Assembly (NCBI RefSeq): GCF_000280925.3
Contig: NZ_CP012109.1
Coordinates: 1,876,001 to 1,940,000 of the forward strand
Source of the DNA: Myxococcus hansupus
GTDB lineage: Bacteria > Myxococcota > Myxococcia > Myxococcales > Myxococcaceae
Reading direction: 5' to 3'
DNA length: 64,000 bases
Position 1 is the first letter of the stretch. Every line of letters starts with the position of its first letter. Position numbers and translations under genes: made by a program. Below are positions 9,316 to 18,488 of the stretch, piece after piece. The notes under the pieces are model-generated. The model saw only the letters and a list, made by a program, of their open reading frames with translations. It made no database searches and was not told where the DNA came from.

Positions 9316-9343
9316 GCCCGGGCCCCATCAAAGGGGCCCGGGC
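9316..9343 (-). terminator. GC-rich hairpin downstream of repeat lipoprotein gene
   Basis: Perfect 11-bp stem GCCCGGGCCCC / GGGGCCCGGGC with a 6-base loop, 36 bases beyond the stop at 9379 of the minus-strand gene. There is no U-tract, so it may slow or protect the transcript rather than terminate it alone. Confidence 0.55.
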
Positions 9344-9378
9344 AGGTCCGGCGCATCGTTACGGGCGCCGGACCGGGT

Positions 9379-10461
9379 TCATCGGTCCTGGAAGTAGTCG
9401 AGCGACGGGCAGTGGGTCGCGTACGCGTGCCCGGTGAGCTCACCGTTTCCGTAGAGGCCGGTCACGTCGAAGGCCACGAAGTGAGACTCGGGGGGCGCGC
9501 CATCCCGGACGCAGGTGGGGCACAGCGAGGCCGCCACGGGCGTGAAGGTGAGGCTCGTGCTGTGGAGGAAGAACGCGGTGGTGAGCACGCCCTCGAAGTC
9601 GACCAGCGTCGCACGCGGCTCACCCAGCGCAGAGCCCGTCTGCGGCGTCCGATCCACCGGCACCCTCACTGAGTAGACATTGACGAGCTGTGGCGGGACC
9701 TCCGAAGTTTCGGACGGGCACTCTCCCGGCGCGCCGTTGTTGAGCTCGATCCACAGCTCCCACGGGTCCTCCGGGTTCGCCGGTTCCTCGTAACCGAAGT
9801 AGGCGCTGGTCATGACGCGCTGGTTCGCGCCCAACCGCATCGTGACGGAGGTCTCCTGGCATTCACCCTCGCAAACGGTGAAGGGGTCCGTGCCGGCGTC
9901 AGGCTCGGTGCCGGCGTCGGGCTCGGTGCCGGCATCAGGCTCAGTACCCGCGTCCGGCTCAGTGCCGGCATCAGGCTCAGTACCTGCGTCGGGCTCGGTG
10001 CCGGCGTCAGGCTCGGTGCCCGCGTCAGGCTCCGTGCCTGCATCCGGGGTGGTGCCCGCGTCGGGCTCCGTGCCTGCATCCGGAGTGGTGCCGGCGTCAG
10101 GCTCGGTGCCGGCGTCGGGCTCCGTGCCAGCGTCCGGAGTGGTGCCGGCGTCAGGCTCGGTGCCCGCGTCGGGCTCGGGCTCAGTGCCCGCGTCGGGCTC
10201 GGGCTCGGTACCCGCGTCAGGCTCAGGCTCAGTGCCCGAGTCGGGCTCGGGCTCGGTACCCGCGTCAGGCTCAGAGCCAGAGTCGGGCTCAGGCTCAGTG
10301 CCCGAGTCGGGCTCAATGCCGGCGTCCGGCTGGGTGCCCGAGTCCGTCTGGGAGCCGGCATCCGGAGGCGGATCGCCATCATTGGGATCGCATCCAGAGA
10401 GCACGGGGACAAAGGTGAGGGATGCAATCAGCAGGGAGAAAATCGAGTGTCGCAGGTTCAT
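9379..10461 (-). CDS. Lipoprotein with long TEPDAG tandem-repeat linker
   Basis: 360 residues from the ATG at 10461, chosen because it starts a lipoprotein signal with lipobox LSGC (Cys24). Residues ~30-190 are nearly pure Thr-Glu-Pro-Asp-Ala/Ser-Gly repeats, an acidic Pro-rich spacer typical of myxobacterial cell-surface lipoproteins. The C-terminal ~165 residues form a separate domain with paired Cys (VCEGECQE, ASLCPTCVRDG) that I do not recognise. The layout suggests a folded domain held away from the outer membrane on a long stalk. The repeat DNA could expand or contract between strains. Confidence 0.75.
   Translation of the reverse strand: MNLRHSIFSLLIASLTFVPVLSGCDPNDGDPPPDAGSQTDSGTQPDAGIEPDSGTEPEPDSGSEPDAGTEPEPDSGTEPEPDAGTEPEPDAGTEPEPDAGTEPDAGTTPDAGTEPDAGTEPDAGTTPDAGTEPDAGTTPDAGTEPDAGTEPDAGTEPDAGTEPDAGTEPDAGTEPDAGTEPDAGTEPDAGTDPFTVCEGECQETSVTMRLGANQRVMTSAYFGYEEPANPEDPWELWIELNNGAPGECPSETSEVPPQLVNVYSVRVPVDRTPQTGSALGEPRATLVDFEGVLTTAFFLHSTSLTFTPVAASLCPTCVRDGAPPESHFVAFDVTGLYGNGELTGHAYATHCPSLDYFQDR
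9889..10370 (-). repeat. 18-bp coding tandem repeat (TEPDAG units)
   Basis: About 480 bases of degenerate 18-bp units, reading GTGCCGGCGTCGGGCTCG-like on the plus strand, inside the lipoprotein gene. Unit boundaries stay in frame. Variants with 12-bp insertions (EPEP, SGTEPEPDS) cluster towards the N-terminal end, as expected for repeat slippage. Confidence 0.8.
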
Positions 10462-10735
10462 CCCACGGATTGTCACGGGTTCTTGGCGCGGATGCGAGAG
10501 GGGCCGAAACTTTGCGTCACGGTGAAGTGGCTCCCCGGAAGCCGCGCCCGAATTCCGCGAGTCACGTTCCACCTCGTGCCGTGTGAGACCCCGGCGTTTG
10601 TGCGAGCCCGCGATTCTCACGGCGTGAGACATCGTGTGGGGGCCTCACTGCGCTGCGCCCATGGCCGACAGGTGATGCCGTACCTGTTCCGACGCCGACC
10701 TTGCGACGTCGCAGGTTGTCTTCGAGAGCGTGGGC

Positions 10736-11566
10736 CTACATCCAAGTCGCGTCACATCGGGGGCACAGCGTGGCGCGCTCGTACTCCGCACGTGGGCCTT
10801 CGAAGCCGCAGGCGAAGCACGTCCGCTCAGGTTTCTGGGAAGAGGCGACGCCGACAGTCGAGGGCGCAGCCTCCCAACTGGGCGCCGCGCTGGCGGCGGG
10901 CAGCGGCATCCCCGGCTCCCAGACGAGCTCACATTGCAACTCGGCAAGAGGCTCCAGGGGGCCGTCGACCACGGCGGCGATGAAGGCTGTAGGGAGGGTG
11001 GCTGCCGCGTGGCGCTTCACCGTCATGCGGTCGAGTCCGGGGGAGACCCGGGGCCCGAATCCCACGGAGAAGGTGACGCTCATGCCTCCGGACATCACGG
11101 AGTTGAGCAGCGAGTCGCCCAGGTCGATTCCCATGGAGACCTCGCTCGACGCGGCCTTCATGTCGCTTTCCTTGGGAATCTCCAGGGTATCGAAGAGCTT
11201 CCACGCGGGCCGTATGCGCCCGGCCTTGGGGTGGAGTTGGGCGTCCACCTCGACGTGAACCTCATCGAACTCGGGTGGCAGCTCCAAGGGAATCCGCCAG
11301 CGCACCACGCGGCCTCCCGCGAGCGAGGGAAGGGGAAACTGCCCGAGCATCCGCTGCGCGGAGCCCTCCTTTTGCCTCCCCATCACCAGGACGGACGATG
11401 GGGTGGCGGCGGGAGGCTCGAAGGCGCTCTGAAGCCACAGGACGGCGGTGGCCTGCCCCAGGGAATTGCGCGTCACGGGCTCCACATGCAGGTGGAGGGC
11501 GCCGAACTCACGGGGCGGGCGCCCGACGTGGTCGAGGACGTCTGCGTAGAAGTCATCCATGCTCAC
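10736..11566 (-). CDS. Protein of unknown function with C-terminal zinc ribbon
   Basis: 276 residues, no signal peptide. The N-terminal ~220 residues look largely beta (LHLHVEPVTRNSLGQATAVLWLQ, GGMSVTFSVGFGPRVSPG) and I cannot assign them. The last ~30 residues hold CFACG and CPRCD about 20 residues apart, a four-Cys zinc-ribbon-like site ending the protein. There is no operon partner: the downstream gene lies in the direction of transcription beyond an opposing-strand gap, and the upstream gene has its own lipoprotein start. Cytoplasmic, role unknown. Confidence 0.65.
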   Translation of the reverse strand: MSMDDFYADVLDHVGRPPREFGALHLHVEPVTRNSLGQATAVLWLQSAFEPPAATPSSVLVMGRQKEGSAQRMLGQFPLPSLAGGRVVRWRIPLELPPEFDEVHVEVDAQLHPKAGRIRPAWKLFDTLEIPKESDMKAASSEVSMGIDLGDSLLNSVMSGGMSVTFSVGFGPRVSPGLDRMTVKRHAAATLPTAFIAAVVDGPLEPLAELQCELVWEPGMPLPAASAAPSWEAAPSTVGVASSQKPERTCFACGFEGPRAEYERATLCPRCDATWM

Positions 11567-11618
11567 GCATCTTCGTGGAGAAGCGTGGCGGCGCGCCAGT
11601 CAGGCGCGCCGTCTGGGC

Positions 11619-12695
11619 TTACCGGGGCGTGTTGATGACCGTCAGCCGCTGCGGCTCCGGCGTGCCCCAATTGTTCGGCGTGTTCCCCGACATCGCAATC
11701 CCGTCGAGCGTCACGTTGCTGTCGAAGAAGTAGAGGGCCCCGCCCTCCGGCGCCCGGTTGTTGCGGAACTCGCCGCCGCGGAACGTCCAGTGATTGCTGG
11801 CCGGAAGGTGCGCCGTGTTGACCGCGCCGCCCACGCCTCCAAATTGGGTGCGCGGGCCCGTGCACTCGTTGTCGTGGAAGACGTTTCCGGCGGCGACGCC
11901 CCCGCTGGTCGGCGCAATCAGCATGATCGCGCCTCCGAACGCGGGCGCCTTGTTGAAGCGGAACGTGTTGTTGTTCAGGTTGACGTTCGACCGGGAGCCA
12001 ATCCAGAGCGCGCCGCCAGCGTTCTCGGAGTAGGAGCCCTCATCACCCGCGCCGTTTTCGCCGCCGACCTTGTTGCCGTACTCGAAGATGCAGCGCTCGA
12101 GGAAGTCGGCCCCACCATCCGAGGTCGCCGCCAGCCGCATGCCGGCCCAGCCCGTGGTGGGGTTGGCGGCGGTGAAGACGATGGGGCGCTCCGCGGTGCC
12201 CTGAGCGGTGATGCGTCCGAGGACGGCGAGCTTGAAGTGCCCCGTGAAAACAAGGCGGACGCCGGGCTCGAGGGTGAGTCGGTTGCCTTCGGGGACCGTC
12301 ACGTCGCCCGTCACCAGGTAGGGCGAGCCGGAGGCCGGCAGCGTCCGTGTCGTGATGTCCCCGGAGAGATTCGTTCCTCCGGTCGTGGTCACGACGACGG
12401 TGGCGTTCGCGGTGGTGCTGCCGTGGTCGTTGGTCGCCGTGAGGGTGTACGTCGTCGTCGCATCCGGCCGGACTTCCGCCGTGGTTCCGCTCACCTCTCC
12501 TACACCTTCGTTGATGGAAATGCTCTGCGCACCCGTGACCTCCCAGGCGAGCGCGGCCGACTCGCCCGGCGAAACGACCGCGGGCGTTGCATCGAAGCGC
12601 AGGATGTTGGGGCGGTCGGGGACCGGGTCCGGGGAGGTGCAGGCGGTGACGACGAACGCGGAGAGCGCCAGGACGAGGAAACGCGAATGGAGCAT
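11619..12695 (-). CDS. Lipoprotein with Ig-like domain and right-handed beta-helix
   Basis: 358 residues, with a lipoprotein signal ending VTAC. Residues ~30-110 resemble an Ig-like/PKD-type fold (PAVVSPGESAALAWEVTG ... TYTLTATND). The rest has parallel beta-helix character with Asn ladders and GGA turns (NLNNNTFRFNKAPAFGGAI, FRNNRAPEGGALYFFDSN), as in pectate-lyase-like and polymorphic outer-membrane proteins. No pectate-lyase catalytic residues are obvious. Most likely an outer-membrane-anchored carbohydrate-binding or adhesive protein. Confidence 0.75.
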   Translation of the reverse strand: MLHSRFLVLALSAFVVTACTSPDPVPDRPNILRFDATPAVVSPGESAALAWEVTGAQSISINEGVGEVSGTTAEVRPDATTTYTLTATNDHGSTTANATVVVTTTGGTNLSGDITTRTLPASGSPYLVTGDVTVPEGNRLTLEPGVRLVFTGHFKLAVLGRITAQGTAERPIVFTAANPTTGWAGMRLAATSDGGADFLERCIFEYGNKVGGENGAGDEGSYSENAGGALWIGSRSNVNLNNNTFRFNKAPAFGGAIMLIAPTSGGVAAGNVFHDNECTGPRTQFGGVGGAVNTAHLPASNHWTFRGGEFRNNRAPEGGALYFFDSNVTLDGIAMSGNTPNNWGTPEPQRLTVINTPR

Positions 12696-13239
12696 GCGCC
12701 TCTTCTAGCCCAACAGGGGAGGACCCGGAATCGGGCTGGGGGCGTGGCTCGCTTGCGTGGGGGCCATGCAGGCCACGTGAACGGCTTCACGCCAACCCCG
12801 TGATACGAGCGCCAGTTTGCTCAGGTTTCGCGTGGCGCCCGCCAAGGGGGGGGCTTCGGGGAGGCCGCTGTTCCGTGAGGCCGAAGGCCATGGGCGGCAA
12901 GGCGGTGTGTGGCGAATCCGTTACGGCGCGAGTGGCTGTGATTGTGGGCGCCGTTCCGGCTGCCATTGCATTCTCAGTTGCGAAGGGAGGCCATTGTCCT
13001 GGAAGGCGGCTCAACCGTGGCCCACCTGACAGATTCCACATGCCCTCATGCGGGCGCTGTAACGCGAATCACCACAAGGTCACTTCGTCAGTAGCGAAGT
13101 GAGTCACACGGGAGCCGTGGATGGCTTGAATTGCTGGCGGTTATTGCTTGGCGCATTTTCTGCTCATGGGGTTTTGCCGCGACGAGGTTGCAATCCCTTT
13201 CGTGCATGTCGTGGTAACCCCGTATCAGGGAGTCCCCAC
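12696..13239. other. 544-base intergenic region
   Basis: No supportable gene. It contains a dyad, TCACTTCG-TCAGTAG-CGAAGTGA, at 13080-13102, about 140 bases upstream of the VWA gene start, which may be an operator. The last 300 bases are noticeably richer in A/T than the surrounding genes, as expected of a promoter region. AGGGAG at the 3' end is the ribosome binding site for the VWA gene. Confidence 0.5.
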
Positions 13240-15189
13240 ATGTTGAAATCCCATACCCTCCTCCCCCGAGCCATGCCGTGGCTCGGTGTGGCGATGCTGT
13301 GTCTTTTCATGGTCACCCAGGCTCACGCGGCGCCGCGTCCCGCGCCGGTGCCCTCCAAGCCCGCCAAGGTGGACCCGTGCGAGTGCGGCCCGCTCGATGT
13401 CGTCTTCGCCATTGACGATACCGGCAGCATGGGCGGATCGCTCAATGCCATCAAGTCGTCCTTCCTCAACCTCCTGAGCCAGATTCAAGCCTCTTCCAAT
13501 AATGACTACCGGCTGGGACTCGTCACCTTCAAGGACGACGTCACGGTGCGCGTGGACCTGGGCTCAGGCAACGACGCGCAGATGAGCGCCGAAATCAACA
13601 ATCTGGTCGCGAATGGCGGCGCGGGCGCACCAGAAGCTTCCGACGAGGCGCTCAACACCATCATCCACAACCTCCCGGTGCGCCTCTCCCAGAACGGGGC
13701 GTTCACGGGCATCTGGCGGACGGGCGCACGCAAGGTCGTCGTGCTCGTCACCGACAACCTGCCCGGCGGCTTCAATGACAACTACTCGGCGGGAAATGTC
13801 CTGGCTTCCGCCATGGCGCAGTCCGCTGCCAACAATGGCATTCGGATTCACGCCGTCTACGTGCCCTCCTGGGGTGGAACGGATCCGACCATCGCCGGGG
13901 TCATGCAGAACTACGCCACGGTTTCGAATGGCGCCTACCGTGTGACGCAAGCGAACGGAACGGATGCGGGGCTGGCCGTGCAGGATTTCCTGAGCGACTG
14001 CCGCGGCTCGTCGGACGTGTACATCCGAGACAATGTCTACGACAACGGCACGGAGCCCAGCAGCTCCGACATCTGGACCAGTCCGGACATCAAGGTCTGC
14101 AACAACGCCGCGGGGTGCGCCACGCACACCAATCCCGTCTTTGGCTCGACCAACAACTTCGTCTTCGTCACGCTGCGCAACAATGGGCCGGTGCGCCCCA
14201 CGGGCCCCATCAACGGCCGGTTGCGTTTGTATTACCTGCCCTCGGGTGGCAGCGCGCTTTGGGGCTCGGGGAGCTGGGTTCCTTTCGCGACCCTCTCGAA
14301 CATCCATCTGAGCGCGGGCGAGGTTCGCACCGTCGTCGCCCATTGGCCGAACGTCCCGTTCCCGGGGCACTACTGCATCCTCGCGCGCTGGGAATCCGGG
14401 GGCGACCCGATGACCTTCCCGGAACTCCTCGGCTCGGACACGGTGGTCAACACGCGGCAGAACAACAACATCGCCTGGCGCAACGTCGACGTGGTGCGGA
14501 TGCTCACCGGTGGCGTGGGCCACACCACGTATGACTTGCGCCTCCGGGAAGAACACATGCTGACCCTGTTCCTGCGCCCCGACGCCGACAGGCCGTTCCC
14601 GGGTGGCGTGGCGGTGGACCTGGGCGCGGAGCTGTTCGAGGCCTGGAAGGCGACTGGCGGCGAGGCCGAGGGGCTCGAGGGCTCGGATGGCTCGACGCTG
14701 TTCTTCGGCGGCCACGGTGGCGCGGTGAACTTCCACCTGGGCAAGACCATGACGCACCGGCTGCACCTGACCTTCAAGGCCGGTGGTGAAGAGGGCGTCT
14801 TCCCGATGAACGTCTTCGAGGTGTTCGACGGCAAGGAGTCGGTGGGTGGCGTGCGCTACGACATCACCGTCATTCCGCCTCACGCGGAGCCCGTGCCCGT
14901 GGCCCCGGCGGTCCGTCACCTGGGGGACAAGGGCGTGGAGCTGAGCTGGCATCACGCCGTTCACCACAGGCACTACACCCTGGTTCGCAGCAAGAACCCG
15001 GCGTCGGGTGACTTCGAGCGCTTCGCCGAGGTCATGCCCACGGAGGACGCGAGCGAGACGGCGGCCCTTCGCTTCGTCCTCGGCTCGCGCGACGACGCGG
15101 ACTACTTCTACGCGGTGGAGAGTCACAGCGAAGGTGGCTCGGTCGTCAGTGAGTGGGTCACGCTGATGCTGCCCTCCAACAAGGAATAG
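13240..15189 (+). CDS. Secreted von Willebrand factor A domain protein
   Basis: 649 residues from the ATG at 13240, which is preceded by AGGGAG and starts a signal peptide ending TQAHAA; longer in-frame starts give no signal peptide. The VWA domain begins near residue 53, with MIDAS motif DDTGS (residues 59-63, a Thr variant of DxSxS) and a later TDNLPGG strand. The middle (residues ~260-480) is a beta-rich region with Cys pairs (VCNNAAGCATH). The C-terminal ~80 residues resemble a fibronectin-III-like fold (KGVELSWHHAVHHRHYTLV). MIDAS proteins bind ligands through a divalent metal, so a surface or matrix adhesive role is plausible. A strong hairpin follows. Confidence 0.85.
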   Translation: MLKSHTLLPRAMPWLGVAMLCLFMVTQAHAAPRPAPVPSKPAKVDPCECGPLDVVFAIDDTGSMGGSLNAIKSSFLNLLSQIQASSNNDYRLGLVTFKDDVTVRVDLGSGNDAQMSAEINNLVANGGAGAPEASDEALNTIIHNLPVRLSQNGAFTGIWRTGARKVVVLVTDNLPGGFNDNYSAGNVLASAMAQSAANNGIRIHAVYVPSWGGTDPTIAGVMQNYATVSNGAYRVTQANGTDAGLAVQDFLSDCRGSSDVYIRDNVYDNGTEPSSSDIWTSPDIKVCNNAAGCATHTNPVFGSTNNFVFVTLRNNGPVRPTGPINGRLRLYYLPSGGSALWGSGSWVPFATLSNIHLSAGEVRTVVAHWPNVPFPGHYCILARWESGGDPMTFPELLGSDTVVNTRQNNNIAWRNVDVVRMLTGGVGHTTYDLRLREEHMLTLFLRPDADRPFPGGVAVDLGAELFEAWKATGGEAEGLEGSDGSTLFFGGHGGAVNFHLGKTMTHRLHLTFKAGGEEGVFPMNVFEVFDGKESVGGVRYDITVIPPHAEPVPVAPAVRHLGDKGVELSWHHAVHHRHYTLVRSKNPASGDFERFAEVMPTEDASETAALRFVLGSRDDADYFYAVESHSEGGSVVSEWVTLMLPSNKE

Positions 15190-15199
15190 TCCGAAGGGC

Positions 15200-15242
15200 C
15201 CACGCTCCCCGGGCGGGTGGTTTCCTCCGCCTGGGGGCGTGG
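15200..15242 (+). terminator. Terminator hairpin after VWA gene
   Basis: Imperfect 16-bp stem, CCACGCTCCCC(G)GGCGG against CCGCCTGGGGGCGTGG, with one bulge and wobble pairs and a 10-base loop. It begins 11 bases past the stop. No clear T-run. The following 288 bases up to the DUF3943 start hold no gene I can support. Confidence 0.55.
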
Positions 15243-15530
15243 AGTTGTCGCGTTGGGGGCGGGCTTATGGCGCCCTCAACCGTGGCGTATCCGACCGTCG
15301 AGTGCCTGACGTTCCCACCCCGAAGCCCACGCTGGCTTCACGCCTCCTTTGCTGGCGCGGTGCGGGACGCCCTGGTACAGCATGCGGAGCGTTACCTCGC
15401 CGCGTCGTTGGCGGGGAGCGCCGCCGAAACCGGTGCTCATCTGGCTCCGGTTTCGCTGCTGGGCATGCCCTGGAACACGCACGTGCGGCCGTGGCTACGT
15501 GTGTTGGCTCTTGGGGATGGTGGCAGCCGG

Positions 15531-17024
15531 ATGGACACCGTGAATCAACACCTCGTGCATCGCGCCCCGTGTCTTCTCGTTGTGCTCGCGCTCGTCTCAG
15601 GAGGCTCCGCGCGCGCCATGCCCGCGGACGCGCCACTGGCGGAGGAGGAGTGCGTCGATGCCCCTCCCACGGAGCCCCGCCGGCTGCTTCCGGAGCTCGT
15701 GCATCCGCCGCGTCGCGCCCTCTGGCGCGCGCATGATGGTGGCGGCCGGAACTACCTGATTCCCATCGTGGAGATGGCGGCCCTCCACGGCATCTTCTGG
15801 GGCACCGCGAAGATTCTCGGCAAGCCCTACGCGGACATCACGCTCGAGACGATGCGCCGCAACCTCTACGTCAACGGCTGGGTCTGGGACGAGGACGCGT
15901 TCGCGACCAACGCGTTCGGACATCCGTATCAGGGCTCGCTGGCCTACACCGCGGCGCGCACGAGCGGCTTCGGCTTCTGGGGTTCCGTCCCGTTCACGGT
16001 GGCGTCGAGCGTGTTGTGGGAGCTGTTCATGGAGAACGAGTCTCCGTCCCGCAATGACCTCATCACGACGTCCATTGGTGGCGTGGTGCTGGGCGAGGTG
16101 CTGCATCGCACCGCCTTGGCCATCCTCGATGAGGGCGAGCCCACGATGGCGCGGTCGGTGATCTCGCTCCTGGTCGAGCCCGTGGGCGGCATCAATCGCT
16201 TCCTCTTTGGGCGCCGCAAGAACGACTTCTCCCCGGTGCCGGGCAACTTCTTCCAGTTGATGGCCGGCGCGACGAGCAACGTCGACAACTACAACGACAT
16301 CGACGGCACGCGCTTCGATGTGCCCAACAAGCTGGAAGGGCACATCGGCGTCGAGCTCGTCTACGGAGCGCCGCAGCTCAACGCGGGCGATTATGACCAG
16401 CCCTTCGACTACTTCACGCTCTCCGCGCGACTGGGCATCTCGAACGACGTGCTGGCGTTGGGCTTCTTCAGCCGAGGGCTCCTCTACGGCGACCGATTCA
16501 AGCTGGGGCCCGTCAAGGGGCTCTGGGGCTTGATGGCGGGTTACGACTTCGCCAATCCGAACACGCTGCGCGTCTCCGCGGTCAGCCTCGGCCTCGGTGG
16601 CGTGGCGCAGGTCCCGCTGACCACGCAGCTCACGCTGGACCTCGCGACGAACATCGCCGGCGTGCCTTTCGGACACGGCGGGGGCCTGACCTCGCCGGAG
16701 TCCGCCCGTGACTACCACTATGGTCCGGGGGCTCAGACGGTCTTCGAGTTGGGGCTCGTGCGGCGGGGCGTGGGGCGCATTGGCATGTCCGTGCGCAACT
16801 ACCTCATCTCGGGTGCCTTCCTTGGAGAGGGCGTGGAGGTCATCACCTACGCCACCGCGCGGGCGGAGCTCCTCCTCGTCGGGGTCCATGGTGTTGCGCT
16901 GGAAGCCTTCGTGGCCAACCGCGCGAGCGAGTTTGGCGGCGAAACCGACACGATTCGCCAGCGGGCGACGCAAATCCGTCTGTTGTGGACGGTCTCGAAG
17001 AATGTGGGCTTCGGAACGCGCTGA
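15531..17024 (+). CDS. DUF3943-domain protein, outer-membrane-like
   Basis: 497 residues from the ATG at 15531, which begins a hydrophobic signal (LLVVLALVSGGSARA). The block FATNAFGHPYQGSLAYTAAR...GFGFWGSVPFTVASSVLWEL matches the DUF3943 signature (a His-Pro-Tyr-x-Gly core with Trp-Glu). After residue ~230 the chain alternates in beta-strand fashion (YFTLSARLGISNDVLALGFF, VEVITYATARAELLLV), consistent with an outer-membrane beta-barrel or transmembrane beta region. The function is undefined in the family. The in-frame sequence upstream back to about 15150 lacks signal or family features, so it is excluded. Confidence 0.8.
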   Translation: MDTVNQHLVHRAPCLLVVLALVSGGSARAMPADAPLAEEECVDAPPTEPRRLLPELVHPPRRALWRAHDGGGRNYLIPIVEMAALHGIFWGTAKILGKPYADITLETMRRNLYVNGWVWDEDAFATNAFGHPYQGSLAYTAARTSGFGFWGSVPFTVASSVLWELFMENESPSRNDLITTSIGGVVLGEVLHRTALAILDEGEPTMARSVISLLVEPVGGINRFLFGRRKNDFSPVPGNFFQLMAGATSNVDNYNDIDGTRFDVPNKLEGHIGVELVYGAPQLNAGDYDQPFDYFTLSARLGISNDVLALGFFSRGLLYGDRFKLGPVKGLWGLMAGYDFANPNTLRVSAVSLGLGGVAQVPLTTQLTLDLATNIAGVPFGHGGGLTSPESARDYHYGPGAQTVFELGLVRRGVGRIGMSVRNYLISGAFLGEGVEVITYATARAELLLVGVHGVALEAFVANRASEFGGETDTIRQRATQIRLLWTVSKNVGFGTR

Positions 17025-17143
17025 GTCCACCCGAGGGAGAACGGGGCAGCCGTCCATGCGAGGAGCCCGCGGGACGTGCGGCGGCCATCCTCGGTGCGCG
17101 GGCCCCGGAGGTCGCCGGGCTTGAGGTCGCGATGCCTGCTCGC

Positions 17144-18466
17144 TCAGCCCCGGAGCCCCTCGGAGAAGGGGCGGCTGAACGCGGCGACTGACGCCGCACA
17201 TGCCTCCTTCCAGGAGGCGACCTGCTTCGCGGTGAACGTCCGTGTCTGCACCTGAATCGCCCCTCGGCTTCGCAGCGCCAACTCCAGCGCGAGCGCATGG
17301 CGGCGGCGCATGGGGGCGCTGGCAATGGCTTCGAGCAGGACCCGAGGCGTGAAGGGCTGCCCCGCGAGGAAGCGCTGCTGTGTGCCCATCCGCTGCCGCG
17401 CCTCCTTCCACCACGCCGATATGGCCTCGACGTGGGGCTTCGGAAGGGCGCCTTCGGGCCTGGACGACAGGTCCGCGTCGAGGTCTTCGTCCTCCAGCGG
17501 CGGCAGTGGGTCTGCTTCGTCCTCGGGCGGAGCCGCGAACCGCTCCGAGATGCTCAGCCCGGTGATGGCGCTGAATGCCTCACCCGCCAGTGCTGCCACG
17601 GGCGTTTTCCGCATCAGCTCCAGACAGGCGTCCGCGGCCGTCACGCGGCCACAAAATCCGAGTGCCCACAACACGTCGGGTTGCAGCTTTTCGTCAGGGA
17701 GCAGTTCCAGCAGTCGCTTTGTGTCGTGCGCATCGCCGCTCATCCCAAGCAGCAACAGGGGCAATCGGCCCCCAGGCGTACCGGCCAGGGCCCGACAGGC
17801 GCTCCAGGCGCCGTAAGCGCCGCTCATCAGTCCCGCGAGGATGGCCGCGTCGCGCAATGCCGGTTCGCTCGAGTCCAGTGCTCGTTGCAACCGAGCGGGC
17901 TCCAACGGCAATCGGGACTGGCTGGCGGCACGAAGGGCGGCGGCGGCGACTCGGGGCTCCGGGTGCGAGAGGAACGGCGTGCACACCGCGCTCGTGGCCA
18001 ACCCATGCGCACCCACGCTGTCCAGCGCCAGGGCGAACAGCTCGGGAGCGCCATCCTCCTGCGTCAGAAGTGCCGTCAGGCCCGCGGGAAGGACCGCGGT
18101 GGGGGACAGCTCGAACGCACGTTGGAGGGCGGCCAGGGCGGGAGGCTCGGCTTGGGGCAGGGCGTCCAGCACCGCCGCGGTTCCGGAAGGCCTCTCGGCG
18201 TCGAGCAGGGCCAGGGCGGCCACGACGACGCGTTCGGGCTCCTCGTCCACCAGGGCGGGTACGAGCAGCCGCTTCGCCACCGGCTGACCACCCAGCACCA
18301 GCGCATCCACGTGCGCGATGGCCATCTCCTCCAGCTCTACCACCTCGTCGAGCGTGTAATCCGGCGCATCGAGCGATTGGTTCCATCGGCTCCAGCGGAA
18401 GCCCCCTTCCGCGAGGTGCTCATCGAGGACGTCCCAGCGTGGAATTCTTTCCGGGTGACCGGCCAT
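17144..18466 (-). CDS. TIGR02270-family HEAT-repeat protein
   Basis: 440 residues from the ATG at 18466; a GTG at 18505 is an alternative that would overlap the upstream gene by 17 bases. The N-terminus IPRWDVLDEHLAEGGFRW and DAPDYTLDEVVELEE are characteristic of TIGR02270. The middle is a run of HEAT-like helical pairs (RVVVAALALLDAERP, EPRVAAAALRAA, EPALRDAAILAGLMSGAYGA). The family has no fixed function but is recurrently encoded beside PAAR-like DUF4150 genes in type VI secretion-associated loci, as here. It lies directly downstream of DUF4150 on the same strand, so the two are probably co-transcribed. Confidence 0.85.
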   Translation of the reverse strand: MAGHPERIPRWDVLDEHLAEGGFRWSRWNQSLDAPDYTLDEVVELEEMAIAHVDALVLGGQPVAKRLLVPALVDEEPERVVVAALALLDAERPSGTAAVLDALPQAEPPALAALQRAFELSPTAVLPAGLTALLTQEDGAPELFALALDSVGAHGLATSAVCTPFLSHPEPRVAAAALRAASQSRLPLEPARLQRALDSSEPALRDAAILAGLMSGAYGAWSACRALAGTPGGRLPLLLLGMSGDAHDTKRLLELLPDEKLQPDVLWALGFCGRVTAADACLELMRKTPVAALAGEAFSAITGLSISERFAAPPEDEADPLPPLEDEDLDADLSSRPEGALPKPHVEAISAWWKEARQRMGTQQRFLAGQPFTPRVLLEAIASAPMRRRHALALELALRSRGAIQVQTRTFTAKQVASWKEACAASVAAFSRPFSEGLRG

Positions 18467-18488
18467 GGCGGACGCGTCGAACTCCCTT

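Noticed and set aside
9889..10370. Regular repeats that might be a CRISPR array
   Set aside because: Units are 18 bp, contiguous, without unique spacers, and translate in frame to TEPDAG inside a lipoprotein.
12800..13102. 100-codon plus-strand frame in the region before the VWA gene
   Set aside because: Low-complexity composition and no ribosome binding site; it ends within an apparent operator dyad, so the region is treated as intergenic.
13564..15126. 520-codon open frame on the minus strand opposite the VWA gene
   Set aside because: Arg/His/Val-rich composition typical of antisense frames in GC-rich genes; no ribosome binding site or family motif, while the plus strand encodes a clear VWA protein.
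15597..17414. 605-codon minus-strand frame opposite the DUF3943 gene
   Set aside because: Antisense shadow with low-complexity Arg/His composition; DUF3943 motifs on the plus strand are clear.
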